From contig JAPYUI010000012.1 of assembly GCA_029936175.1 (NCBI GenBank), forward strand, positions 9,528 through 48,693: a stretch of 39,166 nt of DNA. Direction: 5' to 3'. The notes under the pieces are model-generated. The model did not search any database, had not been told where the DNA came from, and saw only the letters and a program-made list of their open reading frames with translations. Origin of the DNA: Kiritimatiellia bacterium (GTDB taxonomy: Bacteria; Verrucomicrobiota; Kiritimatiellia; SS1-B-03-39; UBA6053). Shown here piece by piece: positions 23,529 through 32,581 of this stretch (position 1 is its first letter; every line of letters begins with the position of its first letter). The translations under genes and the position numbers were made by a program.

Positions 23529-24872
23529 TTAGCGGTTTACCGCAACGCAGACCGCGGATCCACGATTATTTCGACAATAAATACGGCCATTGGCCATGGC
23601 TGGGGCGACCCAGCAGCGGCCTTCGAGCACCTGGCCCTTCGCGATCAGTGAAAAACGATTGCGGTCGGGTTTAACCGTCCAGAGTTCACCCCTCTCGGTG
23701 AGCACGATCAGGGTGTCGCCCGCATGCGTGAGGGTGCCGAACTGCCCGGTGCCCTTCTCGCTCCACAGGGTCTTGCCCGTCTTCAGGTCGGCACAAACGA
23801 GCCTGGCGCCCGCCTCCGTGACCGCGTAGACGCAAGCGTCCGCGACCACGACGCTGCTCATCTTGGTTTTGATATCATCGTTTCGCCATACCTGCCGTGG
23901 CTTGCTTTCGCTCACGTTGTACAGCACCGCCCGGCCGCCCCGGTAACCGGACGTGATCAGGATATGTTCTCCCAGCGGGATCGGTGAGGAGGCATTTACA
24001 TCGTAGGAGGTCTTCCAGTTCAATGACCAGAGTTCCTTTCCATCGCCCGGCGACTGCGCGTTCATGTACTTGCCCTTGAAGACCAGCAGGGCCTCGGAAC
24101 CACCGTTTACAAAAGGGATGATCGTGGAATAACCTGCGCTGTCCGATCCATTACCCCATATTTTTGCGCCGGTCGATTTGTCCAGGGAGATGGTTGAACT
24201 CCCTTTCCCCCCGATGTCGAGAAACAATTGGTCTCCTATGATCAGTGGGGAGCCCGCGTACTTCCACCGGGAGCGTTTACCCCCGTAGTCCGTGACCATA
24301 TGTTTGCGCCAGATTTCCCGGCCATCCGCCTTGTTCAAACAGACGAGCTGGCCGTCGTAGCTGAAGGCGTAAACCCGATCGCCGTCAATCGTGGGGGTTG
24401 CCGCCGTGCCGCCCTCATACATGCGTTTTTCAAATGTACAGGGATAGGTGGCCTTCCAGATTACCCGGCCATCCGTGGCATCCAGGCACCAGACGATGTC
24501 CTGGTCGTGCTTGTTGCCCATGGTGAACACCCGGTCCCCGACGATGGTGAAACTGGAGGCCCCGATACCGAGATCTCGTTGCCATGCTACCGGCGGCTGT
24601 CCGTCCGGCCATTTCGGATTCCAGCCTGTTTCACGAGAAGAGCCGTTAAACTGGGGCCCGCGGTAGAAGGGCCAGTCCTCGGCCTGGACACCGCTCGCAA
24701 AGAACAGGGCCATGAGCGTGAGCCGGGTGTAAGCGATGATACGGATTGATTTTCCGGCGTTCTCGCCATTCACACCGGTGTTTTGCAGTCCGTTTGCCCC
24801 TTCATGTTTAGCACTCCAGCCCAGGCACATGCTGAGGAGGATTGCCAGCAGGAGGATGAGGATTAATTCCAT
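23529..24872 (-). CDS. PQQ-like beta-propeller repeat protein
   Basis: 447 residues. Repeats of the quinoprotein-like propeller are visible, e.g. WCLDATDGRVIWKA, VCLNKADGREIW and VCADLKTGKTLWSE. The family motif WPFYRGPQFNG follows a signal sequence ending at VQA. Two hydrophobic segments lie before it (residues 1-20 and about 50-63), so the real start may be a downstream GTG and the signal peptide only the second segment. PVC genomes encode many such proteins, often with no bound PQQ; a redox or binding role is possible. It lies 22 bases downstream of the dehydrogenase gene. Confidence 0.85.
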   Translation of the reverse strand: MELILILLLAILLSMCLGWSAKHEGANGLQNTGVNGENAGKSIRIIAYTRLTLMALFFASGVQAEDWPFYRGPQFNGSSRETGWNPKWPDGQPPVAWQRDLGIGASSFTIVGDRVFTMGNKHDQDIVWCLDATDGRVIWKATYPCTFEKRMYEGGTAATPTIDGDRVYAFSYDGQLVCLNKADGREIWRKHMVTDYGGKRSRWKYAGSPLIIGDQLFLDIGGKGSSTISLDKSTGAKIWGNGSDSAGYSTIIPFVNGGSEALLVFKGKYMNAQSPGDGKELWSLNWKTSYDVNASSPIPLGEHILITSGYRGGRAVLYNVSESKPRQVWRNDDIKTKMSSVVVADACVYAVTEAGARLVCADLKTGKTLWSEKGTGQFGTLTHAGDTLIVLTERGELWTVKPDRNRFSLIAKGQVLEGRCWVAPAMANGRIYCRNNRGSAVCVAVNR

Positions 24873-24894
24873 GACTTTTTAGGGGAGACAGGGT

Positions 24895-27441
24895 TTATTT
24901 AAACGCCGGGTGCTTGGGGTTTCCGCCGCTGAGGATATAGGCGAGTAAATCCATCACCTCGTCTTCACGCATCAGGTTTAGCAGGCCTGGAGGCATGGGG
25001 GACACCTTTGAGGGTTCGATGCTCTTAACCTCGGTACGATTTACACTTACGCGTTGGTTGGGGTCGAACATGTCGGTATTCACCGTGACCCGATCGCCGT
25101 TCATGTTCACGACTACGCCGGCGATGATTTCCCCCTTTTTCATGGTTATAATGACCGGAACAAACTGTTCGTTGATTTCTTTACTGGGGTGAATAATCTG
25201 CTCGAGCAGGTCGTGAGCGGAGTAACGGCCCCCGGCACCCGTCAGGTCAGGGCCTGTCATGCCACCCTCGTTGGCAAATCGGTGGCAGGCAAAGCAGCCA
25301 CCCGCTGCGAACATTTTGCGTCCTTTATCGAAGTCACGGTTCGTTAACTTCGTCCTTGCCGTGGAGCTGAGCTCCTCCAGTTTCCACTCCTTGACAAAAT
25401 TACGACCAATCATCGCCTGGGCCATGACCTGGTAGGGTGACTTCTGTTGCGGTTTTCTTGCGAGTAGCCCCTTCAACTGTTTGCGGCTCTGTGCATCAAG
25501 GCTTGCTTCGGCGTCGCGTCGAATAAACGCAATGAACTTGCTGAAGCTTGCACCGCCCCGGTAATTGGCCGCTTTCAGGAACCAGTTAAAGTAGGCACTG
25601 CGCAACGTGGGCGTCCATCCCTCCTTTAACATCCGTAGGGAGCGTGCGTATTCAATTTGCTCCTCCTGCGTGGCTGCTTCCTGCAAAAGCTGGATCCCCT
25701 TGGCCGCGGTACCGGGAGCCTGTAGGAAGGCAAGGGTTTCACAAAGCAACCAGTTTAACTCGAAATTCGGCGCGGGGAAATGGGGGTCCAGTTGGTCGAC
25801 GATCCTGCCTGCCGCCTGGGAATTGGGCTTGCCAAAACGTACCAGGGCAACCTGGTAGGTACGGACAAGCGTGCGTTTCCCCTGCTCATCAAGCTGGTTC
25901 CATCGTATCTCTGAGAGCGACTTGAAAATCGCCTGGGCCGTAGGGGGGGCTGTGTCCGGGCGGATGGCCGGAGATCCCGGCTTGGCATTGAGGGGATCTG
26001 CCCCGGCTACTTTACCCAAGCCCAGCAAGGCGACAACGCGCTTGTTGGGATCTCTTTCCCCGAGTGCGCGCTTGTGCCACTGGTCCAGGGGTTGGTGCAT
26101 GATGGCCGTCAGGGCGGCCCATCGTACGAAACGGTCGGCATGGCCCAAGTGCGGCCACGCAGCGTTGACGGCGTCCTGGTGCTCGTTGCCGTGGAATTGT
26201 TCGAGTTGGCGTCGTAGTTTGGTGGAAGAATTGATCTTCGTGGTGTGCTGAACCGGTTTGGTGGATTCGGTTCCTTCATAGGTGACCCGGTAAAGACCTG
26301 ATTGGACTTTACGTCCCCCAATCGTGAAGTACATGGCTCCATCAACCCGGTGGATAATGGCGTCGGTGACGGGAAGGGGACTTCCGGTGATGAAGGTTTC
26401 CTTGGTAGCTTCGTAAGAGGCTCCATGGGCTTTCATGTGGACGGCGTGAATTTTTCCCCAGCTCCAGTCGAGAATAAAAAATGCGTCCTGGTACTTGGCT
26501 GGAAACTTTGCCCCATAGCCGAAGGTGGCGCCGGTGGGTGAGCCGGGGCCAATGTTGATAAGCGGTGGCAAGGTGTCCGGGTAAAACTCGGGCCGTTTAC
26601 CGGTGCCGTTACGCCACCCCCACATCGATCCGCTGGTTACATGGCACACGCGGGCTGGTCGATACCATGAAGTGTTGAAGTCGTACTCCATGTCCGCGTC
26701 GTACGTAAAGAGTTCGCCATCGCGGTTTACGCCGCCGTCATAAATATTACGGTAGCCGGAAGAAACGATCTCCCACCTTTTCCCGTCGAGTGAAACCTTG
26801 TAGATGATGCCGCCCGGAGCGAGGCGGTCACGATTATGACCACGGCCATCGGGCATACGCGGCAATAGATGGTCCTCTCCCCAGTGCAGGGGCACGCGCG
26901 AGGTGTCCGTATTTAGCGGCGTGGTGTTGTTGCCCGTGATAAGGTATAGCGTATTTTCCGGCCCGGGTAAAACGGCATGAACGCCGTGGTCCCCCTTCGC
27001 GAACATTTCACGCAGCTTCTCTACCTTGTCCAGCTTGTCATCACCAGTGGAGTCGCTAAGGCGATACAGGCCACTGGGAAACTTGCGTTCGTAGTCGTTG
27101 ACCCCCACGTAGAGGGCGCCTGCAGCCCAGAGCAGTCCGTTGGCCGCACGGATTTTAGCCGGCACCGGCTCAATATCCTCGGTGTTAAGCCTTTTTCCCG
27201 GTGCAGGTGGCGTAAAGCGGTAGAGTCCGCCAAACTGGTCGCTCACGATGATGCGGCCCTTGTTGTCATCGCACATGGCCACCCATGATCCCTGCACCGG
27301 CTTGGGCACCGAGTAGAGCAGCTCTACCTTGAAGCCATCAGGTGCTTTGATGTTCCGCACCGGCGTGGCCGAATCGGAGACGGACTGGGCATGCGACAGA
27401 CTGCCCAGGCACAGGAAAATAACAACGAATGTACGATTCAT
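24895..27441 (-). CDS. PVC-type membrane-bound dehydrogenase with C-terminal cytochrome c domain
   Basis: 848 residues from ATG at 27441 (MNRTFVVIFLCL), chosen over the upstream TTG because it begins a proper signal peptide. The N-terminal half is a sugar-dehydrogenase-type propeller (GVNDYERKFPSGLYRLSD, NIYDGGVNRDGELFTYD). A helical repeat region follows, and the C-terminal 150 residues form the Pirellula/Verrucomicrobium-type heme domain: CFACH heme site, TGPDLTGAG, SKEINEQF, and SPMPPGLL as likely distal Met. The protein is probably a periplasmic oxidoreductase passing electrons to a membrane carrier. Substrate unknown. It heads a tight cluster with the PQQ propeller, kinase and HTH genes. 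Confidence 0.92.
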   Translation of the reverse strand: MNRTFVVIFLCLGSLSHAQSVSDSATPVRNIKAPDGFKVELLYSVPKPVQGSWVAMCDDNKGRIIVSDQFGGLYRFTPPAPGKRLNTEDIEPVPAKIRAANGLLWAAGALYVGVNDYERKFPSGLYRLSDSTGDDKLDKVEKLREMFAKGDHGVHAVLPGPENTLYLITGNNTTPLNTDTSRVPLHWGEDHLLPRMPDGRGHNRDRLAPGGIIYKVSLDGKRWEIVSSGYRNIYDGGVNRDGELFTYDADMEYDFNTSWYRPARVCHVTSGSMWGWRNGTGKRPEFYPDTLPPLINIGPGSPTGATFGYGAKFPAKYQDAFFILDWSWGKIHAVHMKAHGASYEATKETFITGSPLPVTDAIIHRVDGAMYFTIGGRKVQSGLYRVTYEGTESTKPVQHTTKINSSTKLRRQLEQFHGNEHQDAVNAAWPHLGHADRFVRWAALTAIMHQPLDQWHKRALGERDPNKRVVALLGLGKVAGADPLNAKPGSPAIRPDTAPPTAQAIFKSLSEIRWNQLDEQGKRTLVRTYQVALVRFGKPNSQAAGRIVDQLDPHFPAPNFELNWLLCETLAFLQAPGTAAKGIQLLQEAATQEEQIEYARSLRMLKEGWTPTLRSAYFNWFLKAANYRGGASFSKFIAFIRRDAEASLDAQSRKQLKGLLARKPQQKSPYQVMAQAMIGRNFVKEWKLEELSSTARTKLTNRDFDKGRKMFAAGGCFACHRFANEGGMTGPDLTGAGGRYSAHDLLEQIIHPSKEINEQFVPVIITMKKGEIIAGVVVNMNGDRVTVNTDMFDPNQRVSVNRTEVKSIEPSKVSPMPPGLLNLMREDEVMDLLAYILSGGNPKHPAFK

Positions 27442-27564
27442 GCCACTGAAAGTACACACCGATTGGGCCAATAGCAATCCCCGCGAAGCAGGGCCTACGT
27501 CGTGGGTGGGCTTACCCGGCCCGGTGAGGGGCCAAGGCTGTCCCCCAGGGTCGGAACGTAATGA

Positions 27565-28719
27565 CTAGGGCTGAAAAAAACGACCCAGTTCTTTCAAAAT
27601 GGCCTGCGTAACCGCGTGCCGGTCAATCCGGTTACTCTGTCGATAGACGACCTTTCCCTGCGGGTTGATCAGCACGGTATAGGGCAGGGGCCCCGGCCAC
27701 TCCGGGTCAATGATCTTCGCCAGTTCCTCGTCTGTTCCGTCAAAGAGCACGTGCGTGGTCGTCCGTCCTTCTGCCTTCAAGACCTTGGCCAACTTGGGTT
27801 CGGGTGCCGCTCCCTGGGCTTCCAGGAACTTCTTTGCCCTTGCCCGATGCCGCGGGTCATCCCGGCTGATACTCATGAACTCAAAGTCGCGCATGCCGAA
27901 CTTCCGGGAGATCGCGACCAGGTCCGGGAATTCCTCGACGCAGGGAACGCACCAGGTCGCCCAGAGGTTGACCATGCGAAAGCGCGGATGTTCGTGGAGC
28001 AGTTTGCCAAGCGATGTCGTGTCGACGAGGTCCAGGTCAACCGGCGTGCTCGCCTGTTTTGCCGCATGCTTTTTGACCAGATCAGCCTTGTACGCCCACT
28101 TGGTCGAGCACCCGTGCGGACGCGTCTCAGGTACCGGTACCGGTTTGCCTGCGAGGAGTGCATCCACCACGTTAATGGCATCATGGTTCTTGACCAGTTG
28201 CGCGTCGGCGTACCGGGAATCGTCGAAGCGGCCCTTGTACTGCAGCTTGCGATCCCGGTCGAAGATGAACACATGCGGTGTGGCCAGGCAGCCGTAGGCC
28301 TTGGCAACCGACTGCGTGTCCCCATCGTAGAGATACGGGAAGTTAAAGCCTTGCTCCTTGGCATGCTTGACCATGTCCCCGTAGCTGTCCCCGTACGCGG
28401 AGTAGCCGAGTTCGGCCGGCCGAATACCTGCCGGGGAATTCGGTGAGATGACCAGGATCTCCACGCCCTTCGGACGGTAGTCCTCTACGAATTTGATAAA
28501 GCGCTGCTCGATCGCCTGCGCGGTGGGGCAATGGTTGCAATTGAACATCACGACCAGCACCGGTCCCCGGGCGAAATGGGCCAGGGTGTACATCTTCCCG
28601 TCGACACCCTTCAGGTTGAAGTCGGGTGCGGGGTCGCCGGGGCTCAGGGTTTTGAGATCCGGCGGATTGGCAAAGGCGGTGAGTGCCGAGAGGATGAAGA
28701 CGATAGTCAGTGCTTTCAT
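27565..28719 (-). CDS. Tandem thioredoxin-fold protein (redoxin plus TlpA-like)
   Basis: 384 residues with a signal peptide (ends near TAFAN). The first thioredoxin fold has FNCNHCPTAQ (Cys61, Cys64) and a second Cys at 204 in HGCSTKW; the second has WATWCVPC (Cys257, Cys260) and PYTVLINPQGKVVYR. It is therefore a fusion of an AhpC/TSA-like domain with a TlpA/ResA-like domain. A likely role is periplasmic thiol-disulfide exchange, for example with apocytochromes, which fits the heme protein encoded just downstream. A gap of about 120 bases separates it from that gene. Confidence 0.88.
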   Translation of the reverse strand: MKALTIVFILSALTAFANPPDLKTLSPGDPAPDFNLKGVDGKMYTLAHFARGPVLVVMFNCNHCPTAQAIEQRFIKFVEDYRPKGVEILVISPNSPAGIRPAELGYSAYGDSYGDMVKHAKEQGFNFPYLYDGDTQSVAKAYGCLATPHVFIFDRDRKLQYKGRFDDSRYADAQLVKNHDAINVVDALLAGKPVPVPETRPHGCSTKWAYKADLVKKHAAKQASTPVDLDLVDTTSLGKLLHEHPRFRMVNLWATWCVPCVEEFPDLVAISRKFGMRDFEFMSISRDDPRHRARAKKFLEAQGAAPEPKLAKVLKAEGRTTTHVLFDGTDEELAKIIDPEWPGPLPYTVLINPQGKVVYRQSNRIDRHAVTQAILKELGRFFQP

Positions 28720-28778
28720 TCCGTGAATTTGACCCCGGGTCTGCGTGATGTCAAGGGGTGAGAAGGTGGGTAGGGCGG

Positions 28779-29423
28779 CTAAAGGCCGTGAGCCAGGTTT
28801 TCCGTCGCGTGGATAAACAGGTGGCTCAGATGCTCGGCATCGCCGAGGGCACGGTGGTACGCGCCGGGTTTCAGCTTGAAGGCCTTGACCAGCTCGCCGA
28901 GTTGGTAGGATTCCAGCCCGGGAAACCAGCTTCGGGACAGCCGGAGGGTGCAGTATACGGGGTTGGCGATGGGCGGGGCTTTCTCGATACGCGCGATTTC
29001 ACGATTGAGGAAGCGCGTATCAAAGGCCGCGTTGTGGGCGAGCAGGGTGGTGTCCTTGATGAACGCGAGCAGTTCCGGATACACGTCCTCGAAGTGTGCC
29101 TGGCCCTTGACCATGGCATCACTGATCCCGTGCACGTTTTGTGCATCAAGCGGGATCGGCATGTCGGGATCGAGCAGCCAGGCTTTCCGCTCGAGGATCT
29201 TGCCCGCCTTGAACTTGACCAGGCCAATTTCAATGACCCGGTCCCGTTGAGGATTTAAGCCGGTGGTTTCCGTGTCCAGGGCCACGAAGGTCGTGGTCGC
29301 AAGACCGGGTGAAGGAGCCGCTGTGCCCGTGGTCGTGGCACCGGGTATGGTGGCCGGTTCGGCGATATCCGCGCTTGCGAATTGCCAAGCGATCAGGGAG
29401 ATGGTTATAAGGTTGCGGAGCAT
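28779..29423 (-). CDS. DnaQ-type 3'-5' exonuclease with predicted signal peptide
   Basis: 214-residue DEDDh exonuclease. Catalytic residues are visible in ALDTETTGL (Asp50, Glu52), NVHGIS, LAHNAAFDTR and HRALGDAEHL. The family is normally cytoplasmic. Here residues 1-18 (MLRNLITISLIAWQFASA) are a short positive n-region, hydrophobic core and ASA cleavage motif, followed by a Pro/Thr/Ala-rich linker of about 25 residues, an export pattern. No other ATG lies before the catalytic motif. It is divergent from cysS. If truly exported, a role in digesting extracellular DNA is conceivable. Confidence 0.9.
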   Translation of the reverse strand: MLRNLITISLIAWQFASADIAEPATIPGATTTGTAAPSPGLATTTFVALDTETTGLNPQRDRVIEIGLVKFKAGKILERKAWLLDPDMPIPLDAQNVHGISDAMVKGQAHFEDVYPELLAFIKDTTLLAHNAAFDTRFLNREIARIEKAPPIANPVYCTLRLSRSWFPGLESYQLGELVKAFKLKPGAYHRALGDAEHLSHLFIHATENLAHGL

Positions 29424-29499
29424 CAGTCTCTGGCTTATGTAGCGGGTTTATGTCCCCAGTATAGGTTGGAAGTCCTGATAGTACAGCGACCTTAGCAGC

Positions 29500-29509
29500 T
29501 TATTAACAG
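29500..29509 (+). repeat. Ten-base word TTATTAACAG, also at 8788 and (reversed) 32540
   Basis: The same decamer occurs in three intergenic leaders: before the membrane kinase, before cysS (its CAGG doubles as the ribosome site) and before accB on the opposite strand. Chance would give about 0.08 copies of a given decamer per strand pair in this window. It may reflect shared regulation or simply AT-rich leaders. Confidence 0.3.
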
Positions 29510-29513
29510 GTTC

Positions 29514-30917
29514 ATGAGTATTCGATTTTACAACACGATGACCCGTGAGCGGGAGGCATTTGAGCCGATCAACCCCGGTGAGGTTCGGCTCTATACCTGT
29601 GGCCCCACGGTGTACGATTTTGCCCATATCGGGAATTTCCGGGCCTATATGTTTGAGGACCTGATGAAGCGTTACCTCGTGTACCGCGGCTACCGGGTGA
29701 CGCACGTGATGAACCTGACCGACGTGGATGACAAGACGATCCGGGCATGCGCTGCGACGGACCAGTCACTGAAAGAGTACACCCGGCCCTTCATCGACTC
29801 CTTTTACGAGGACAAGAAGACCCTCAACATCATTCCCGCGGATGTCTATCCGGCCGCGACCGATCACGTCCAGGAGATGATCGCGATGATTGTGATACTG
29901 ATCGAGAAGGAGCACGCTTACCAGGCGGATGACGGCTCGGTTTACTATCGCATTGATTCCTTTCCCGATTACGGAAAGCTTGCCCGTATCGATCGCGAGG
30001 GAATGCGAAGCGGCGTGCGCGTTGATACCGACGAGTACGAGAAGGACAACGTCGCCGACTTTGCGCTCTGGAAAGCCTGGACGGAAGCCGATGGCGAGGT
30101 CTTCTGGGAGTCTCCCTGGGGAAAGGGTCGACCCGGCTGGCACATCGAGTGTTCCGCCATGGCGATCAAGTATCTAGGGGAGACCTTTGATATCCATTGT
30201 GGTGGCGTGGATAATATTTTTCCACATCACGATGATGAAATTGCCCAGAGTGAAGCGGTGACCGGAAAACCGTTTGTCAAATACTGGCTGCACTGCGCAC
30301 ACCTTCGGGTGGAAGGGAAGAAAATGTCCAAGTCAGCGGGCAACTTCCACACCCTGCGGAATTTACTGGATGAAGGTTATTCCGGTCGCGAGGTACGCTT
30401 TGAACTGCTCTCCGCGCAGTATCGCAAGGCCCTTAACTTTACCCGGGACGGCCTGAAAGAGCGGCGGGTGGCCCTGGGTCGTCTCGATGCGTTTCGGTCC
30501 CGCCTGGATAAGATTGCGGGCGAGGATGCAGGAGACCTTCCCGCCTGGGCGGCAACAAGCGAAGCTGACTTTCAGCAGGAGATGGATGACGATTTGAATA
30601 CCCAAGGGGCCCTGGCGCACCTGTTCGAGATGGTCAGCGCCGGAAACCGTGCCTGCGAAGGAGCGTCGTTAAGTCCCGGGGAGGCCCGCGCGGTATTGGA
30701 TCTGCTCGATCGTCTGGATACGGTCCTGGGATTCCTGCAAGCGGAGGCCGTCGAGATCGATCCGGAACTCCAGGACCTGCTGGATCAGCGACAACATTTT
30801 CGCGCGGAGAAGAACTGGGCCGAGGCCGATCGTGTGCGGGACGAGTTTTCGGCCAGGGGCTGGGTGGTAAAGGATACGTCGGTCGGGCCGGAGCTAAAGA
30901 AATTGAATCAGTCATGA
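29514..30917 (+). CDS. cysS: Cysteinyl-tRNA synthetase
   Basis: 467-residue class I synthetase that charges tRNA-Cys. CGPTVYDFAHIGNFR holds the zinc Cys and the HIGH-type motif as HIGN. Further zinc ligands are in WHIECSAM and FPHHDDE, and the KMSKS loop is in EGKKMSKSAGNF. Length is normal. The ATG follows AACAGG three bases upstream. The stop codon overlaps the start of tmk by four bases (ATGA), so translation is coupled. Confidence 0.98.
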   Translation: MSIRFYNTMTREREAFEPINPGEVRLYTCGPTVYDFAHIGNFRAYMFEDLMKRYLVYRGYRVTHVMNLTDVDDKTIRACAATDQSLKEYTRPFIDSFYEDKKTLNIIPADVYPAATDHVQEMIAMIVILIEKEHAYQADDGSVYYRIDSFPDYGKLARIDREGMRSGVRVDTDEYEKDNVADFALWKAWTEADGEVFWESPWGKGRPGWHIECSAMAIKYLGETFDIHCGGVDNIFPHHDDEIAQSEAVTGKPFVKYWLHCAHLRVEGKKMSKSAGNFHTLRNLLDEGYSGREVRFELLSAQYRKALNFTRDGLKERRVALGRLDAFRSRLDKIAGEDAGDLPAWAATSEADFQQEMDDDLNTQGALAHLFEMVSAGNRACEGASLSPGEARAVLDLLDRLDTVLGFLQAEAVEIDPELQDLLDQRQHFRAEKNWAEADRVRDEFSARGWVVKDTSVGPELKKLNQS

Positions 30918-31597
30918 ATCACGAGTATGACCCGTCCGTCTCGCCGTCCCCGCCGGGGAGCCGGGGCAAATTTATCACCCTGGAGGGGATGGAGGGCAGC
31001 GGCAAGTCCACCCAGGGCGATGCGCTGGTCAGGCATTTACGCGAGGAGGGGGTCGAGGTCGTGTTCACGCGTGAACCCGGTGGCACGCCGACCGGCGAGC
31101 TGATTCGCGACATCCTCCAGCACGACAAGGCGGGTGAACCCGTCTCCGCAGAAGCGGAAGTGCTGCTCTTTGCCGCGAGCCGGGCGCAGCACGTGCAACA
31201 TGTGATCGAGCCCGCCCTGGCCGGGGGCACCTGGGTGATTTGCGATCGCTTTATTGACTCCACCACGGCTTACCAGGGTTACGGCCGGGATATTTCCGTT
31301 GAACAGCTCCAGCAGATTAATCATTTTGCCATCGGCCATACGCGGCCGGATCTCACCCTGCTCTTCGATATCGACGTCGACGCAGCCTTGGGCCGTTTGC
31401 AGAAGCACTTTGAAGCGCATGGTGGGGAAGCGGACCGAATCGAGCAGGAGTCGCGGGTCTTCCATGAGCGCGTCCGCAATGGCTACCTGCAATTGTCAGG
31501 GGAAGATCCGCAGCGCTTCCGCCTGGTGCAGGCCGATCGCGCGCCCGGGGAAATTGCCGCTGAGGTATGGGAACTGGTGCGCGTCTTGCGAGGCTAA
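30914..31597 (+). CDS. tmk: Thymidylate kinase
   Basis: 227 residues; phosphorylates dTMP to dTDP for DNA synthesis. P-loop GMEGSGKST, then TREPGGTPTGE (the DRX/PGG substrate loop) and CDRFIDSTTAYQGYGRD, all classic for Tmk. The N-terminus has about 16 extra residues (SPSPPGSRGK). The start overlaps cysS by four bases. The stop lies one base before the holB start. Confidence 0.97.
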   Translation: MNHEYDPSVSPSPPGSRGKFITLEGMEGSGKSTQGDALVRHLREEGVEVVFTREPGGTPTGELIRDILQHDKAGEPVSAEAEVLLFAASRAQHVQHVIEPALAGGTWVICDRFIDSTTAYQGYGRDISVEQLQQINHFAIGHTRPDLTLLFDIDVDAALGRLQKHFEAHGGEADRIEQESRVFHERVRNGYLQLSGEDPQRFRLVQADRAPGEIAAEVWELVRVLRG

Positions 31598-31598
31598 C

Positions 31599-32537
31599 AT
31601 GGCAACGGTATGGGAAAGCATCAAGGCATCGATCGATGCCGACCGCCTGGCGCATGCCTATATCATTGAGGGTTCACCCTATGGCGCCGGGCGCGATTTT
31701 GCGGAACGGATGATTCGCTACTTGTTTTGTACGTCGGATCATTGCGTGTCGGGCGATTGCGAAACGTGTACCCGAATCGGCCACGGGACGCACCCCGATG
31801 TTTTTTGCGAGCAGCCGAAGAGCATGGGCCGGCAGATCGTGACGGACCAGATCAAGGCGCTGAACCGGCAGATTCACCAGAGCGCCTTTGAGGGCGGATG
31901 GAAGGCCTGTATGATTATCGATGCCCATCGAATGAATCCTGTGGTGTCCAACAAGTTTCTCAAGACCCTGGAAGAACCCCCGGAGCGCAGCTTGATCCTG
32001 CTGCTCACCAATAAGCCTGAAGCCTTGCTGCCGACCGTCGCCTCCCGCTGCCAGCGCATTATCCTTCCGGACATGGCTACCCGGGACGAAGCAGACTGGC
32101 ATGAACCGGTACTGGGAATCCTGCGTTGTGGTCCCCCGCGCGACACGCTCATGTTGTTGACCCAGGCAGGGTCCTACCGTGCGCTCTTCGATGAAGAGAA
32201 GAAAAAGGCGGAAGCGCTTGTAAAGGCGCAATTTAAGGAGGACGAGACCCTCGATGAGGATACCCTCAAAGCCCTGGTGGCATCGGAGTACCGGCGGACC
32301 TGGCAGGAGATGTTCCGCTTCATTGAGTGTTGGTATCGTGACCTATATCTATTGAAAAGCGGTGCCGGGGCGGCTGGCCTGCATTTTAATCAGGAAGCCG
32401 CTGTCCTGAAAAAGATCGCTGAGGACATGAGCTATACCCAGGCCCGGCGCAGGCTGGAGCTGCTGCCCCAAATGGCGCGTCGCATCGACAGCAATTTGCC
32501 CATACAAGAGGTTTTTGAGGCTGGACTGGCCGGATAA
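31599..32537 (+). CDS. holB: DNA polymerase III subunit delta'
   Basis: 312-residue clamp-loader subunit. The ORF track begins it at 31254, inside tmk in another frame; the real start is ATG at 31599 (MATVWESIKASIDADRLAHAY), one base after the tmk stop. The zinc module CTSDHCVSGDCETC and the sensor region NKFLKTLEEPPERS, LLLTNKPEALLPTVASRCQ are typical. delta' lacks a Walker A, as expected here. The tmk-holB pairing is common in bacteria. Confidence 0.96.
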   Translation: MATVWESIKASIDADRLAHAYIIEGSPYGAGRDFAERMIRYLFCTSDHCVSGDCETCTRIGHGTHPDVFCEQPKSMGRQIVTDQIKALNRQIHQSAFEGGWKACMIIDAHRMNPVVSNKFLKTLEEPPERSLILLLTNKPEALLPTVASRCQRIILPDMATRDEADWHEPVLGILRCGPPRDTLMLLTQAGSYRALFDEEKKKAEALVKAQFKEDETLDEDTLKALVASEYRRTWQEMFRFIECWYRDLYLLKSGAGAAGLHFNQEAAVLKKIAEDMSYTQARRRLELLPQMARRIDSNLPIQEVFEAGLAG

Positions 32538-32581
32538 AGCTGTTAATAACCCCCATTCATAGCAAAATCAGAGATAGCGCA

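Noticed and set aside
31254-31598. Upstream extension of holB to 31254
   Set aside because: The added residues lie within tmk in another frame; the ATG at 31599 directly follows the tmk stop.
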